A stretch of 64,000 bases of DNA from an uncultured Paracoccaceae bacterium (GTDB taxonomy: Bacteria; Pseudomonadota; Alphaproteobacteria; Rhodobacterales; Rhodobacteraceae): positions 620,001-684,000 of the forward strand of contig CATOSB010000008.1 in assembly GCA_951812305.1 (NCBI GenBank), given 5' to 3'. A program made the translations under genes and the position numbers. This document shows positions 52,161 through 62,578 of the stretch, in pieces (position 1 is the first letter of the stretch; each line of letters begins with the position of its first letter). The notes under the pieces were generated by a model that did not search any database, was not told the origin of the DNA, and was given only the letters and a program-made list of their open reading frames with translations.

Positions 52161-53273
52161 ATGGCGCCCAAGCGTCCCGAAGGTGCGGGCGCGTTCCCCA
52201 AGGCGGTAGAGCCACCCGCACCGCGACGCCCGGACCCGGCGGAACTTTATGCCGCGCTGGATTTGGGTACGAACAGTTGTCGTATGCTGATTGCCCAACC
52301 CAAGGGCAGCCAGTTTCACGTGGTCGACAGTTTTTCCAAATCGGTACAACTGGGATCAGGTCTTGAACGATCCGGGCGATTGAGCAATTCGTCGATGTCC
52401 CGTGCGGTTCAGGCGCTGCGCATTTGCCGCAAGAAGATCGACAAGCACAAAGTGCGCCGGATGCGCCTGGTCGCGACAGAAGCCTGCCGCAGAGCAGCCA
52501 ATGGCGACTATTTCCTGAATCTTGTGCGCGACGAGACGGGCCTTGGACTGGACATCATCAAACCGCAGGAGGAGGCACAGCTTGCCGTCGTGTCCTGTGC
52601 GCCATTGGTGTCGCAAAAGACCGAGCAATTGCTGGTCGTGGATATCGGCGGTGGTTCGACAGAGCTTGTCTGGATCGACCTGACGAATGTGCCGCGCCAC
52701 GACCGCCCCAAGGCAATCATGCGGCTGCATAATGGGTTCAAACCGGCGGAAAGCCCGTTTCCACATGCCAAGGTGGTGGATTGGATTTCGGTGCCGCTTG
52801 GCGTTGCAACGCTGCGCGATCAATTCAGCGACGTGGATGAGGATGCAGCACGGTTCGCCCTGATGTCGTGTGACTTCGAAGAGAAACTCGCGGATTTCGC
52901 GCCATATGATGTCGTTCAGGCCAGGCACGGATTTCAGATCATCGGCACCTCGGGCACGGTGACGACTGTTGCCGCCAGTCACTTGGGCCTGAAGCGGTAT
53001 GACCGCAACAAGGTTGACGGCTTGCGCATGACATCCATGCAGATCGACCGGGTCATTCGCGAATACCTGACGCTTGGGCCGGAAGGACGGCGCAAGGATC
53101 CGCGCATCGGGCGCGACCGCCATGCGCTGATCATGTCCGGCGCGGCGATCTTGCAGGCGCTTTTGCGGGTTTGGCCGACGGATCGGTTGTCGGTGGCGGA
53201 TCGCGGTCTGCGTGAGGGGCTGCTCTACGCCCAGATGAACGCGGATGGCGTGCTGGAAGACGGCGCCTATTAG
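52161..53273 (+). CDS. Ppx/GppA exopolyphosphatase-family phosphatase
   Basis: 370 residues from ATG 52161. ASKHA fold: ALDLGTNSCRMLIAQ, VATEACRRA, QEEAQLAVVSC, VVDIGGGSTELVW and GTSGTVTT. The short length (no C-terminal HD domain) is typical of the alphaproteobacterial form encoded next to rlmE. It hydrolyses polyphosphate and/or pppGpp. In line with the sterol desaturase and rlmE genes. Confidence 0.9.
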   Translation: MAPKRPEGAGAFPKAVEPPAPRRPDPAELYAALDLGTNSCRMLIAQPKGSQFHVVDSFSKSVQLGSGLERSGRLSNSSMSRAVQALRICRKKIDKHKVRRMRLVATEACRRAANGDYFLNLVRDETGLGLDIIKPQEEAQLAVVSCAPLVSQKTEQLLVVDIGGGSTELVWIDLTNVPRHDRPKAIMRLHNGFKPAESPFPHAKVVDWISVPLGVATLRDQFSDVDEDAARFALMSCDFEEKLADFAPYDVVQARHGFQIIGTSGTVTTVAASHLGLKRYDRNKVDGLRMTSMQIDRVIREYLTLGPEGRRKDPRIGRDRHALIMSGAAILQALLRVWPTDRLSVADRGLREGLLYAQMNADGVLEDGAY

Positions 53274-53285
53274 GCGTTTCCTGCG

Positions 53286-54080
53286 ATGTTGAGCCACGAA
53301 CCCCAGATTCGGTTCATCGTGTTTCTGACAATGCTGGCATTCATGGTGATTGCGGAATTTCTGTCGCCGCGGCGACGACAGGAAATTCCACGCCTGTTGC
53401 GCTGGTCAAACAACCTCGCACTAGTCGCACTGGACACCGCACTGGTGCGGCTTTTGTTTCCTTTGGCGGCGGTCGGGGTTGCCAGCTGGGCTGAGGCCCA
53501 AGGCTGGGGTTTGTTTAATCTCATCGGGATGCCGCGCGGTTTGGCGGGGATTCTGGCGTTCTTGCTTTTGGATCTTGCGATCTATGCGCAGCATGTCGTT
53601 TTTCATTACGTTCCTGTGCTTTGGCGACTGCACCGGATGCATCACGCCGATCTGGAGATTGATGTGACCACGGGCCTGCGCTTTCACCCTTTGGAAATCA
53701 TCCTGTCGATGCTGATCAAGATGGCGATTGTGCTGCTGCTTGGCGCGCCTGCAATCGCGGTTTTGATCTTCGAAATCGTCCTGAATGCTACGTCGCTGTT
53801 CAACCACAGCAATCTGCGTCTGCCCAAACCGGTGGATGCGACGCTGCGGTTGATCGTGGTGACGCCGGACATGCATCGGGTGCACCATTCAGTTGAAAAA
53901 GAAGAGACCAACAGCAATTTCGGCTTTAACCTGCCGTGGTGGGATCGGTTGTTTGGAACCTATATCGCGCAGCCCTCGGCCGGACATTTGGGCATGACCA
54001 TCGGACTGCAACGGTTTCGCACCAAGCGCGATCTGTGGCTTGACCGGATGTTGGTGCAACCGTTTCGCGGCAAGGAGTGA
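53286..54080 (+). CDS. Sterol desaturase / fatty acid hydroxylase family protein
   Basis: 264 residues, membrane helices at both ends (FIVFLTMLAFMVIAEFL, LAGILAFLLLDLAIYAQHVV). The di-iron histidine clusters are present: HVVFHYVPVLWRLHRMHH, FNHSNLRLP and HRVHHSVEKEETNSNFGF, with a final WWDRLFGTY. Inner-membrane hydroxylase or desaturase of unknown lipid substrate. It starts 12 bp after ppx. Confidence 0.88.
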   Translation: MLSHEPQIRFIVFLTMLAFMVIAEFLSPRRRQEIPRLLRWSNNLALVALDTALVRLLFPLAAVGVASWAEAQGWGLFNLIGMPRGLAGILAFLLLDLAIYAQHVVFHYVPVLWRLHRMHHADLEIDVTTGLRFHPLEIILSMLIKMAIVLLLGAPAIAVLIFEIVLNATSLFNHSNLRLPKPVDATLRLIVVTPDMHRVHHSVEKEETNSNFGFNLPWWDRLFGTYIAQPSAGHLGMTIGLQRFRTKRDLWLDRMLVQPFRGKE

Positions 54081-54131
54081 CGTGCTTGCTGTTGCGTAAA
54101 TAGGGCCTTAGATCGGGGCCAGGAGGCGCAG

Positions 54132-54854
54132 ATGGCCAAAAAAACGAGCGGGCGCGGGCAGCGGGACCTGCGTGTCAGGGTTAAGACGGCGCGGGGCCGC
54201 AAGCTGTCGTCAACCCGCTGGCTTGAGCGGCAGTTGAACGATCCCTACGTGAAGCGCGCGCAGGCAGAGGGGTATCGCGGGCGCGCCGCGTTCAAGATTT
54301 CCGAACTCGATGACAAATACCGGTTTCTGGTACCGGGCGCGCGCGTGGTCGATTTGGGCTGTGCGCCGGGGGGATGGTGCCAGGTTGCCGTTAGACGAGT
54401 CAATGCGCTGGGCGAAAAGGCAGGCAAGGCGCAGGGGTTCGTTCTGGGCATTGATCTGCAGGAGGTGGAGCCGATTGCGGGGGCCGAAATCCATGTGCTC
54501 GACTTTCTTAACGAGCGTGCGGACGACAAGGTGAAGGGCTGGCTTGGCGGGCAGGCGGATGTGGTGATGTCTGACATGGCCGCCGCTTCCTCAGGTCACA
54601 AACAAACCGATCATTTGCGCATCATCGCACTGTGCGAGGCGGCGGCGGAATTTGCCTTTGACGTGCTGGCGGATGGCGGGACGTTTGTTGCCAAAGTGCT
54701 GGCCGGCGGGGCCGAAGGCGAAATGCAAAAGATCCTGAAGCAACGGTTTGCCAAGGTCGCGAACGTCAAACCGGAAGCGAGCCGGTCGGATTCTTCGGAA
54801 AAATTTGTTGTGGCGACCGGATTTCGCGGCCAGATAGAGCGTGAGGAAGATTAA
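54132..54854 (+). CDS. rlmE: 23S rRNA (uridine-2'-O)-methyltransferase RlmE
   Basis: 240 residues. SAM-binding VVDLGCAPGGWCQVA, and the K-D-K-E catalytic set in GRAAFKISELD, VVMSDMAAASSGHKQTDH, FVAKVLAGGAEGEM and PEASRSDSSEKFVVA. It methylates U2552 of 23S rRNA in late 50S assembly. Ends two bases before the phosphohexomutase gene. Confidence 0.93.
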   Translation: MAKKTSGRGQRDLRVRVKTARGRKLSSTRWLERQLNDPYVKRAQAEGYRGRAAFKISELDDKYRFLVPGARVVDLGCAPGGWCQVAVRRVNALGEKAGKAQGFVLGIDLQEVEPIAGAEIHVLDFLNERADDKVKGWLGGQADVVMSDMAAASSGHKQTDHLRIIALCEAAAEFAFDVLADGGTFVAKVLAGGAEGEMQKILKQRFAKVANVKPEASRSDSSEKFVVATGFRGQIEREED

Positions 54855-54856
54855 GA

Positions 54857-56215
54857 ATGGCGCTTAGTGCGTTCAAAAGTTACGATATTCGTGGAACAGT
54901 TGGCATCGATCTGGATGAGGATATGTTCTATCGCCTTGGGCGCGCTTTTGCGCGTGTGAAGAGCCCCGAGGCGGTGGTGCTGGGGCGCGACATTCGCGAC
55001 TCTTCACCGATGTTGCAGGATGCTTTGGCGCGCGGGCTGATGGATGAAGGCGTCGATGTGAGCGACATCGGCTTGTGCGGCACGGAAGAGGTTTACTTTG
55101 CGACCGACCATCTGGGTGCGGGTGGGGGCATGATGGTCACGGCCAGCCACAATCCATTGGGTGATAACGGCGCGAAAGTGATTGGCGAGGGCGCGCGCCC
55201 GATCAGCCGCGCGACGGGGCTTGCGGATATGGAAGCGCTGGTCGAGGCGGATGAATTCGGGGCGCCAACCGGGCAGGGCGAGCGGCGTGTCGTGAACACG
55301 CGATCCTCTTACATCGAAAGGGTTTTGTCATTTGCTGACCTGAGAACCATTCGTCCGATGAAGGTTCTGGTCAATGCTGGCAATGGCGCTGCGGGCCCGA
55401 CATTCGATTCGATCGCCGAAGCGCTGGCAGACGCGCCGATCGAATTCATCCGGATGCATCATGACCCTGACGAGACGTTCCCGAACGGCATTCCAAACCC
55501 GTTATTGCCGGAAAATCAACCGGTTACCGCCGATCAGGTGAAGACGCACGGGGCGGATATTGGCGTCGCATGGGACGGGGATTTCGACCGTTGCTTTTTC
55601 TTTGATGAGAGAGGCAGCTTTGTGGATGGAGAGTACGTTGTTGGCCTCCTTGCCGCCGCGATACTTGCGCATAATCCGGGCGCAAAGATCGTCCATGACC
55701 CCCGCATCATCTGGAATACACAGCGGATCGTCGACGAGGCCGGGGGTGAGGCGGTCGTCAGCCGCACAGGCCATGCGCTGATGAAAGAGAAGATGCGCGA
55801 GGTCGATGCGGTTTACGGTGGCGAAATGTCGGCGCATCACTATTTCCGCGATTTCATGTATTGCGACAGCGGCATGATCCCCTGGCTTCTGATTTTGGCG
55901 CATATGAACGCAACTGGGTTGCCCCTTTCGGCGTTGGTCGCTGACATGCAGGCGCAACATCCTTCTTCTGGCGAAATCAATTTTCGGCTGAAGGACGCTG
56001 ATGCGGCGATGGCAGCGGTGGAGGCGGATTTTGCCAAGGGCGCGGAAGTGGACAGGCTTGACGGCCTTTCGCTCAGCTTTCCGGAGTGGCGCTTATCCTT
56101 GCGTAAATCGAATACAGAGCCGGTGGTGCGGCTGAATGTCGAATCGAGAGGAAGTCGGGCTTTGCTGACCGAGAAAACAGACGCACTGCGCGCAGTGATC
56201 GACCGCTTTGCCTGA
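54857..56215 (+). CDS. Phosphomannomutase/phosphoglucomutase
   Basis: 452 residues from ATG 54857. FKSYDIRGTVGIDLD, phosphoserine loop MMVTASHNPLGDNGAK, metal loop AWDGDFDRCFFFDE, sugar-specificity loop GGEMSAHHYFRDFMYCDSG and phosphate-binding LRKSNTEPVVRLNVES. AlgC/ManB-type alpha-D-phosphohexomutase feeding nucleotide sugars and exopolysaccharide or LPS. Translationally close to rlmE. Confidence 0.92.
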   Translation: MALSAFKSYDIRGTVGIDLDEDMFYRLGRAFARVKSPEAVVLGRDIRDSSPMLQDALARGLMDEGVDVSDIGLCGTEEVYFATDHLGAGGGMMVTASHNPLGDNGAKVIGEGARPISRATGLADMEALVEADEFGAPTGQGERRVVNTRSSYIERVLSFADLRTIRPMKVLVNAGNGAAGPTFDSIAEALADAPIEFIRMHHDPDETFPNGIPNPLLPENQPVTADQVKTHGADIGVAWDGDFDRCFFFDERGSFVDGEYVVGLLAAAILAHNPGAKIVHDPRIIWNTQRIVDEAGGEAVVSRTGHALMKEKMREVDAVYGGEMSAHHYFRDFMYCDSGMIPWLLILAHMNATGLPLSALVADMQAQHPSSGEINFRLKDADAAMAAVEADFAKGAEVDRLDGLSLSFPEWRLSLRKSNTEPVVRLNVESRGSRALLTEKTDALRAVIDRFA

Positions 56216-56672
56216 CCCGCGCGAATCTTGTTGACTCGTCAAATCTGCACAGAACATCATGACCCGTCTGCAAAACCAAAAATACCTAGCGACGACGGGA
56301 GAATATTATGAAGACATCAATTGCGGCTGTTGCCGCCGCAGTGAGCCTAATTGGCGCAAGCGCTGCATTCGCGGAATACCCTGAAAAGCCGGTGGAATTC
56401 ATCGTACCCTGGCCCCCGGGCGATCTGGAAGACGTGCTGACACGAATGATCGCCGAGGATTTTCAGGCCGAATATGGCGTGGCGGCAGCGGTCGTGAACA
56501 AGCCCGGCGGCGGTGGCGGGCCATTTCCCGGTGCGATTGACGTCGCAACGGCGCCTGCGGATGGATACACCATCGGGTCATTCGTGATTGCCGTTCCGGT
56601 GATCGGCCATGTGATTGGCATCCCGGAACTTGCGCCGGAAAAATTTGATCCACTCGGGATTTTCCTGACTTA

Positions 56673-57842
56673 TACCAAGGGTTATTCAATCTGACCGACT
56701 TTCGCCCAGTTGCGGCTTGCGATGGATGTGATGGTTTGCGGTCTTGCGATGAGGTTGTTCCAGGCCTCGCACCCCGCGTCGAGAATCGCGTCATATGTGT
56801 CGAACGTCCGGTTTGCGAGCCATGTCTGGCGGAGATATTGCCAAATGTTTTCGGTTGGATTCAGCTCTGGTGATTTGGGCGGCAGAAACATGAGCGACAG
56901 GTTTTGCGGGATTTCCAGAGCGGATGTCGTGTGCCAGCCGGCTTGGTCCATGAGGATGACGGCGTGGGCGCCATCGGAGACAATTTTGCTGATTTCTTCC
57001 AGGTGGCGCTGCATCGCATAGGTGTCGGCTGCTGGCATCATGATCGCCGCGCCGGTGCCGCGTTCGGGGCAGATGGCGCCAAAAAGATACGCATTTTGGT
57101 AACGCTGATCGGCGGGCTGGCGGGGCCGTGTGCCCTTGCGTGCCCACTGGCGGACGCGGGTGTTCTTCTGACCGAGACGCATCTCGTCCTGGAACCAGAT
57201 TTCGACGGGTTTGTCCGGCGGCACCCCCTGAAGCGTCTCCTTCAGATTGTCGCCGAAGTTTTTTTGAAATCCTCAATGACCTGCACGTCCTGCCCCGGGT
57301 GCTGAGGGCGTGCGCTGATGTGGGAAAAGCCCAGATTGTGCAGAATCTGCCCCACATGGCGCTCGTGATAGTCGACGCCAAAACGCGCCTTGATCACATT
57401 CTTCAAATCGACCCGCCGCCAGCGGACGACACCGTCCTTTTCAGGATCAGGACCGGTCTCGACAAGAGCCGCCAGTTCATCCAGTTGCGCATTGTCAAGG
57501 CGGGATCGCGAGCCTCCTCGCTGCCGATCCAGCAGCCCCGCTGGACCATCAGCGTTGAAACGGAGCACCCAGTCCCTGAGCGTTTGCCGGTCCATCCCGC
57601 CAATGCGGGCCGCAGCCCCACGCGACATGCCATCGGCGATAGCGGCAAGCGACAAAAGCCGTCGGCTCTGCCGGGCATCAGAACTCTCTGCGGCAAGCTT
57701 GCGCAGATCATTGGCGGTAAAATCGGCTCGCATCGGTATCCTGGCTGGCATCGGTGGTCTCCTTTGCCAATCTTGAATCACCTCAGCACCTCAGGCGGTA
57801 CCCAAAATCCATAGCTGAGTCATTTTGAAGCACCCTTGGTAT
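56673..57842 (-). mobile_element. IS-B copy 3, inside the TctC-type gene
   Basis: 1170 bp in reverse orientation, flanked by TA at 56671-56672 and 57843-57844. Frame phases of the host gene at both TA copies match, which fixes the ends. Confidence 0.93.
56682..57751 (-). CDS. IS-B transposase, copy 3
   Basis: orfA 57242-57751 and orfB from 56682, same proteins and same A7 slippage run as copy 1, on the minus strand. Confidence 0.9.
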
Positions 57843-60327
57843 TACCCCTTCGTTCTCGCCGCGGCAGGAAATGCGCCGTATGACGATATTGCGGGCATGG
57901 TAGAGCACGCGAAATCCAACGAATTGGCGCTTGGCCATTTCGGTGCGCCATTGGTGCCGACGCGTGTATCACTGGCCTATGCCAAGGTTGCAGGGTTTGA
58001 ATGGGGCAGCGAGGCTGCGTTCGACGCTCTTGATTGCAACACGTTGGCGTCAGGCGACGCTGACGTGATCAACACGACGCTGCAACTGGTACTTCCTTGC
58101 CTTGATGACATAAAAATTCTGGCATCGGTTACGGGCGAACGCATTTCGCTGACCCCCGATACGCCGACGATGGGCGAGGTGGCCCCAGAACTTGGTATCG
58201 CACTTTGGAACGGACTGTTCGTGCATAAGGACACGCCGCAGGACGTGCGCGACAAGATCATCGCCGTGGCAGAGAAAACCATGATGAGCGAGCGCGCGCA
58301 AAAACTGGCCGAGGAAACCGGTGCCAGCGTTTATTGGCAGAATGCCGACGACTCGGCGGCGCAGATCGTTGCCGACCGCGAGAAGCTGGGTGGTATCGGC
58401 GCGCTTCTGGAATAAACTCTTGGCAACCGGCCCGATTTGTGGGCCGGTTGCACCCGCTTCGCAATGACGCGAGATCCCCGATACGACATTCTGTTTGAGC
58501 CGGTTAAGATCGGCCCGGTCACCGCGCCGAACCGGTTTTATGCGGTGCCACATGCCACCGGCCACGGCTGGGCACAGCCGCATGGGTCAACGGCTTTGCG
58601 CGCGATGAAGGCCGAAGGCGGCTGGGGCGTCGTCGCCATGCAGATGACGGAAATTGCGCCTGATACCGATATGGCCAATCACCAGATGGATCGCATCTGG
58701 GATGATGGCGATGTCGCGATGCACACCGCGCAGGCGGAAGCAATCCAGCGCCACGGCGCGTTGGCGGCGATTGAATTGGCGCATGGTGGTATGCGTGCAC
58801 GGAACTTCCTGACCGGGGTGGCGCCGGTGGGACCGACTGCTGGTCGTATCCTGCGCCCGGACGTGCCGGTTCACGCCCGCGCGATGGATTTGACGGACAT
58901 CAGGGCGTTTCGGAACGCCCACAAATCCGCAGCCAAACGCGCGGTCGAGGCCGGGTATGACATTCTCTATGTCTACGCCGCGCATGATCTGTCGCTGCTC
59001 AACCATTTTCTGATGCCTCGCAACAACCAGCGGTCAGACCACTATGGCGGATCAATGGACAACCGGATGCGCCTGTTGCGTGAGGTTTTGGAAGACACGC
59101 TGGAGGTCGCGGCGGGGCGAAAGGCCGTGGCACTTCGGTTTTCCGTGGCGGAGCCGGACAAAACCGACGGATTGCGCCACGATGAAGAAGGCCGCGCAGT
59201 TGTCGAGGCGTTGGCGGAACTGCCGGATTTGTGGGATGTGAACCTTTCGGGTTGGCCTGCGGACAGCCAGACCAGCCGGTTTTCAGACGAAGGTTTTCAA
59301 CTGCCGTTCACTGATTTCGTAAAAACTGTCACCACTAAGCCTGTCGTCGGGGTCGGGCGGTTCACCTCGCCGGATATGATGGTCAGCACGGTTCGCAAAG
59401 GCAGGCTGGATCTGATCGGCGCTGCGCGCCCGTCTATAGCCGACCCGTTTTTGCCAGCGAAAATCCGCGACGGGCGCATAGACGAAATCCGCGAATGCAT
59501 TGGCTGCAATCACTGTGTGTCGATGGATGCCTATTTGGTGCCAATCCGGTGCACGCAGAACCCGACGACTGGCGAGGAATGGCGGCGAAACTGGCACCCG
59601 GAGTTTGTAAAAAGCAACGCAGCGCGATCGCATCTGATCGTGGGGTCCGGCCCTGCCGGGCTGGAATGCGCTATGACTTTGTTGAAGGCTGGCCAACAAG
59701 TGACGATTGCCGAGGCGCGTGATGTTGCAGGCGGCCGGGTAACGCAGGAGGCCGCTTTACCGGGGCTATCGGCATGTGCGCGGGTTCGAGACCACCGATT
59801 GGAGCGCATCGCGCGTGACGCCAATGCAGAGTTGTTCCTGTCCTCACCGCTAACGCCCGCAGATGTGCGGGAATTCGACGCCGACGAAGTTGTCATTGCC
59901 ACGGGTGCCACATGGCGTGGCGACGGGCGGGGGGCGACATCGACCGCGGCCCGGGATTTCGGGGTTCCCGTGATCACGCCCGATGATGCGATGGAAGGAC
60001 GAGAGTTTGATGGTCGCATCATCGTCTTTGACGACGACCACCACTATATGGCCTCGCTTATGGTCGAGGTTCTGGTCAGGCAGGGCGCAAAGGTTACCTA
60101 TGTTACGCCGCTGAATATGGTGGCAAGCTGGACCGATATGACGCTGGAACAGGACCGGATTATTGCGCGTATGAATGCGTTGGGGGCTTCGATCCATGTG
60201 AACACCGATCATGTTGAAGGCTTGGGTTTCCGCAACCAAATTGACGGGTCCGTTCTGGAGATTGCCGCTGATTGTGTGATGATGATTGGATCGCGAACGT
60301 CGAATGATAAGCTTTATCAGGATCTTA

Positions 60328-61497
60328 TACCAAGGGTTATTCAATCTGACCGACTTTCGCCCAGTTGCGGCTTGCGATGGATGTGATGGTTTGCGGTCTT
60401 GCGATGAGGTTGTTCCAGGCCTCGCACCCCGCGTCGAGAATCGCGTCATATGTGTCGAACGTCCGGTTTGCGAGCCATGTCTGGCGGAGATATTGCCAAA
60501 TGTTTTCGGTTGGATTCAGCTCTGGTGATTTGGGCGGCAGAAACATGAGCGACAGGTTTTGCGGGATTTCCAGAGCGGATGTCGTGTGCCAGCCGGCTTG
60601 GTCCATGAGGATGACGGCGTGGGCGCCATCGGAGACAATTTTGCTGATTTCTTCCAGGTGGCGCTGCATCGCATAGGTGTCGGCTGCTGGCATCATGATC
60701 GCCGCGCCGGTGCCGCGTTCGGGGCAGATGGCGCCAAAAAGATACGCATTTTGGTAACGCTGATCGGCGGGCTGGCGGGGCCGTGTGCCCTTGCGTGCCC
60801 ACTGGCGGACGCGGGTGTTCTTCTGACCGAGACGCATCTCGTCCTGGAACCAGATTTCGACGGGTTTGTCCGGCGGCACCCCCTGAAGCGTCTCCTTCAG
60901 ATTGTCGCCGAAGTTTTTTTGAAATCCTCAATGACCTGCACGTCCTGCCCCGGGTGCTGAGGGCGTGCGCTGATGTGGGAAAAGCCCAGATTGTGCAGAA
61001 TCTGCCCCACATGGCGCTCGTGATAGTCGACGCCAAAACGCGCCTTGATCACATTCTTCAAATCGACCCGCCGCCAGCGGACGACACCGTCCTTTTCAGG
61101 ATCAGGACCGGTCTCGACAAGAGCCGCCAGTTCATCCAGTTGCGCATTGTCAAGGCGGGATCGCGAGCCTCCTCGCTGCCGATCCAGCAGCCCCGCTGGA
61201 CCATCAGCGTTGAAACGGAGCACCCAGTCCCTGAGCGTTTGCCGGTCCATCCCGCCAATGCGGGCCGCAGCCCCACGCGACATGCCATCGGCGATAGCGG
61301 CAAGCGACAAAAGCCGTCGGCTCTGCCGGGCATCAGAACTCTCTGCGGCAAGCTTGCGCAGATCATTGGCGGTAAAATCGGCTCGCATCGGTATCCTGGC
61401 TGGCATCGGTGGTCTCCTTTGCCAATCTTGAATCACCTCAGCACCTCAGGCGGTACCCAAAATCCATAGCTGAGTCATTTTGAAGCACCCTTGGTAT
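60328..61497 (-). mobile_element. IS-B copy 4, inside the oxidoreductase gene
   Basis: 1170 bp, reverse orientation, flanked by TA at 60326-60327 and 61498-61499, with matching codon phases in the host gene on both sides. Confidence 0.93.
60337..61406 (-). CDS. IS-B transposase, copy 4
   Basis: orfA 60897-61406 and orfB from 60337, proteins identical to the other three copies. Confidence 0.9.
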
Positions 61498-61656
61498 TAT
61501 TGCGGATAGTTCGGGTGAAAATGTCCATTTGATCGGCGACGGTTACGTTCCCGGCTCCATTCAGGCGGCGGTGTATTCTGGGCACCAAAAGGCGCGAGAA
61601 CTTGTCGGCGACAATTCTCCACCCCGGCGCGAGAGACCTGTGCTAGAGGTGACATC

Positions 61657-62175
61657 ATGAGCAATTTGCAACAAGAAGCCCCGCGACCGGGCGGCTTTGT
61701 TTTTGCACTGGCATTTCTGGCCTGTGCGCTGGTGCTGTTGTTCTATCTCGGGGAAGAAACCAAGTTTTCTGCGAGTGGCAAACTCTTTGCTCAGCCGCGT
61801 TTCTGGCCAGCGGTGGGAGTGATTGGTATGGTCGGCTTTGGCGCGCTGCATCTTGTCACGATCTGGCGCAACAGAACCGGACGCGACGGGTTGGAAGTGG
61901 TCAACTGGGTGCGCGCACTTGAGTATCTCGCGTGGTTCATGGTCTATGTCTGGGCGGTGCCGAAAATTGGCTATCTGGCGGCAACGATCCTGTTTTGTGT
62001 CATTCTGGCTGTTCGACAGGGATACCGCGCGGCGCGGCACCTGGTGGCGGCGGCCGTGTTGGGTTTTGCGATTGTGCTGGTTTTCAAGACCGGGCTTCAG
62101 GTCAAGATCCCCGGAGGCGCGGTTTATGAATACCTTCCCGGCGCTTTGCGCAACTTCATGATTGTGAATTTCTAA
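61657..62175 (+). CDS. Tripartite tricarboxylate transporter TctB-family subunit
   Basis: 172 residues, four membrane helices (FVFALAFLACALVLLFYLG, FWPAVGVIGMVGFGALHLV, EYLAWFMVYVWAVPKIGYLA, AAVLGFAIVLVFKTGLQ) and the TctB-like C-terminus. The smaller membrane subunit of the TTT uptake system. Intact here, but its TctC-like and TctA partners are both broken. One base separates its stop from the tctA start. Confidence 0.85.
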   Translation: MSNLQQEAPRPGGFVFALAFLACALVLLFYLGEETKFSASGKLFAQPRFWPAVGVIGMVGFGALHLVTIWRNRTGRDGLEVVNWVRALEYLAWFMVYVWAVPKIGYLAATILFCVILAVRQGYRAARHLVAAAVLGFAIVLVFKTGLQVKIPGGAVYEYLPGALRNFMIVNF

Positions 62176-62176
62176 G

Positions 62177-62578
62177 ATGGAACTGCTGGTTTCCGCCATT
62201 CTTGTTCTGGCCCGTTGGGATGTGGTCGCGGCTTTGCTCGTCGGTTCGGTTGGCGGCGTGATCATCGGCGCCATTCCGGGAGTAGGGGCTGCGGTTGCGA
62301 TTGCAATTCTTCTTCCCGCGACCTTCTCACTGGACCCGATTGTTGGCCTGTCGGCGTTGCTGGGGATCTATGGGTCGTCGATGTATGGCGGCGCGATTCC
62401 GGCCATTCTGATCAACACGCCGGGGACAGCGGTGAACGCGCTGACAACCTATGAAGGTACACCGATGACCAAGCGGGGCGAGGCGCGTCGCGCCTTGTCG
62501 CTGGCCTATTCGGCGTCGTTCTTTGGGGGCGTCTTCTCGGTCGTTTGCCTGATCCTTTTATCGCCTGTTCTGGCGTAA
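62177..62578 (+). pseudogene. TctA-family large membrane subunit truncated by IS-C copy 2
   Basis: Only the first 133 codons of an approximately 500-residue permease are present: GGVIIGAIPGVGAAVAIAIL, GIYGSSMYGGAIPAILINTP, GTAVNALTTYEGTPMTKRGE. Host DNA ends at 62574 (VLA), and the next bases, GTAA of the IS end, supply the stop codon. The remainder should follow the IS beyond the window. Confidence 0.88.

Larger units (their letters stand above)
56308..58415 (+). pseudogene. Tripartite tricarboxylate transporter substrate-binding protein (TctC type) split by IS-B
   Basis: N-terminal part (56308 to 56672) has a Sec signal (SIAAVAAAVSLIGASAAFAE) and VEFIVPWPPGD, then VVNKPGGGGGPFPGAI, of TctC proteins. 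The C-terminal part resumes at 57843 as PFVLAAAGNAPYDDIAGMVE and continues to 58415 (GALLE). Removing IS-B copy 3 and one TA joins LTY to PFVLAAAGN exactly in frame. Its partners tctB and tctA lie downstream beyond an oxidoreductase gene, so the uptake system is inactive. Confidence 0.9.
58464..61660 (+). pseudogene. FMN/FAD oxidoreductase of the trimethylamine dehydrogenase / old yellow enzyme type split by IS-B
   Basis: From ATG 58464 the N-terminal TIM barrel (ILFEPVKIGPVTAPNRFYAV, GGWGVVAMQMTEI, LMPRNNQRSDHYGGSMDNRM), a 4Fe-4S motif (ECIGCNHCVSMDAYLVPIRC) and an FAD/NAD domain (HLIVGSGPAGLECAMTLLKA) are intact to codon NDKLYQDL. After IS-B copy 4 the frame resumes as IADSSGENVHLIGDGYVPGS, with AAVYSGHQKARE, to the stop at 61658-61660. 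Removing the IS and one TA gives an exact in-frame join. Homologues demethylate methylated amines or reduce enoyl substrates; substrate unknown. The stop overlaps tctB as ATGA. Confidence 0.88.
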
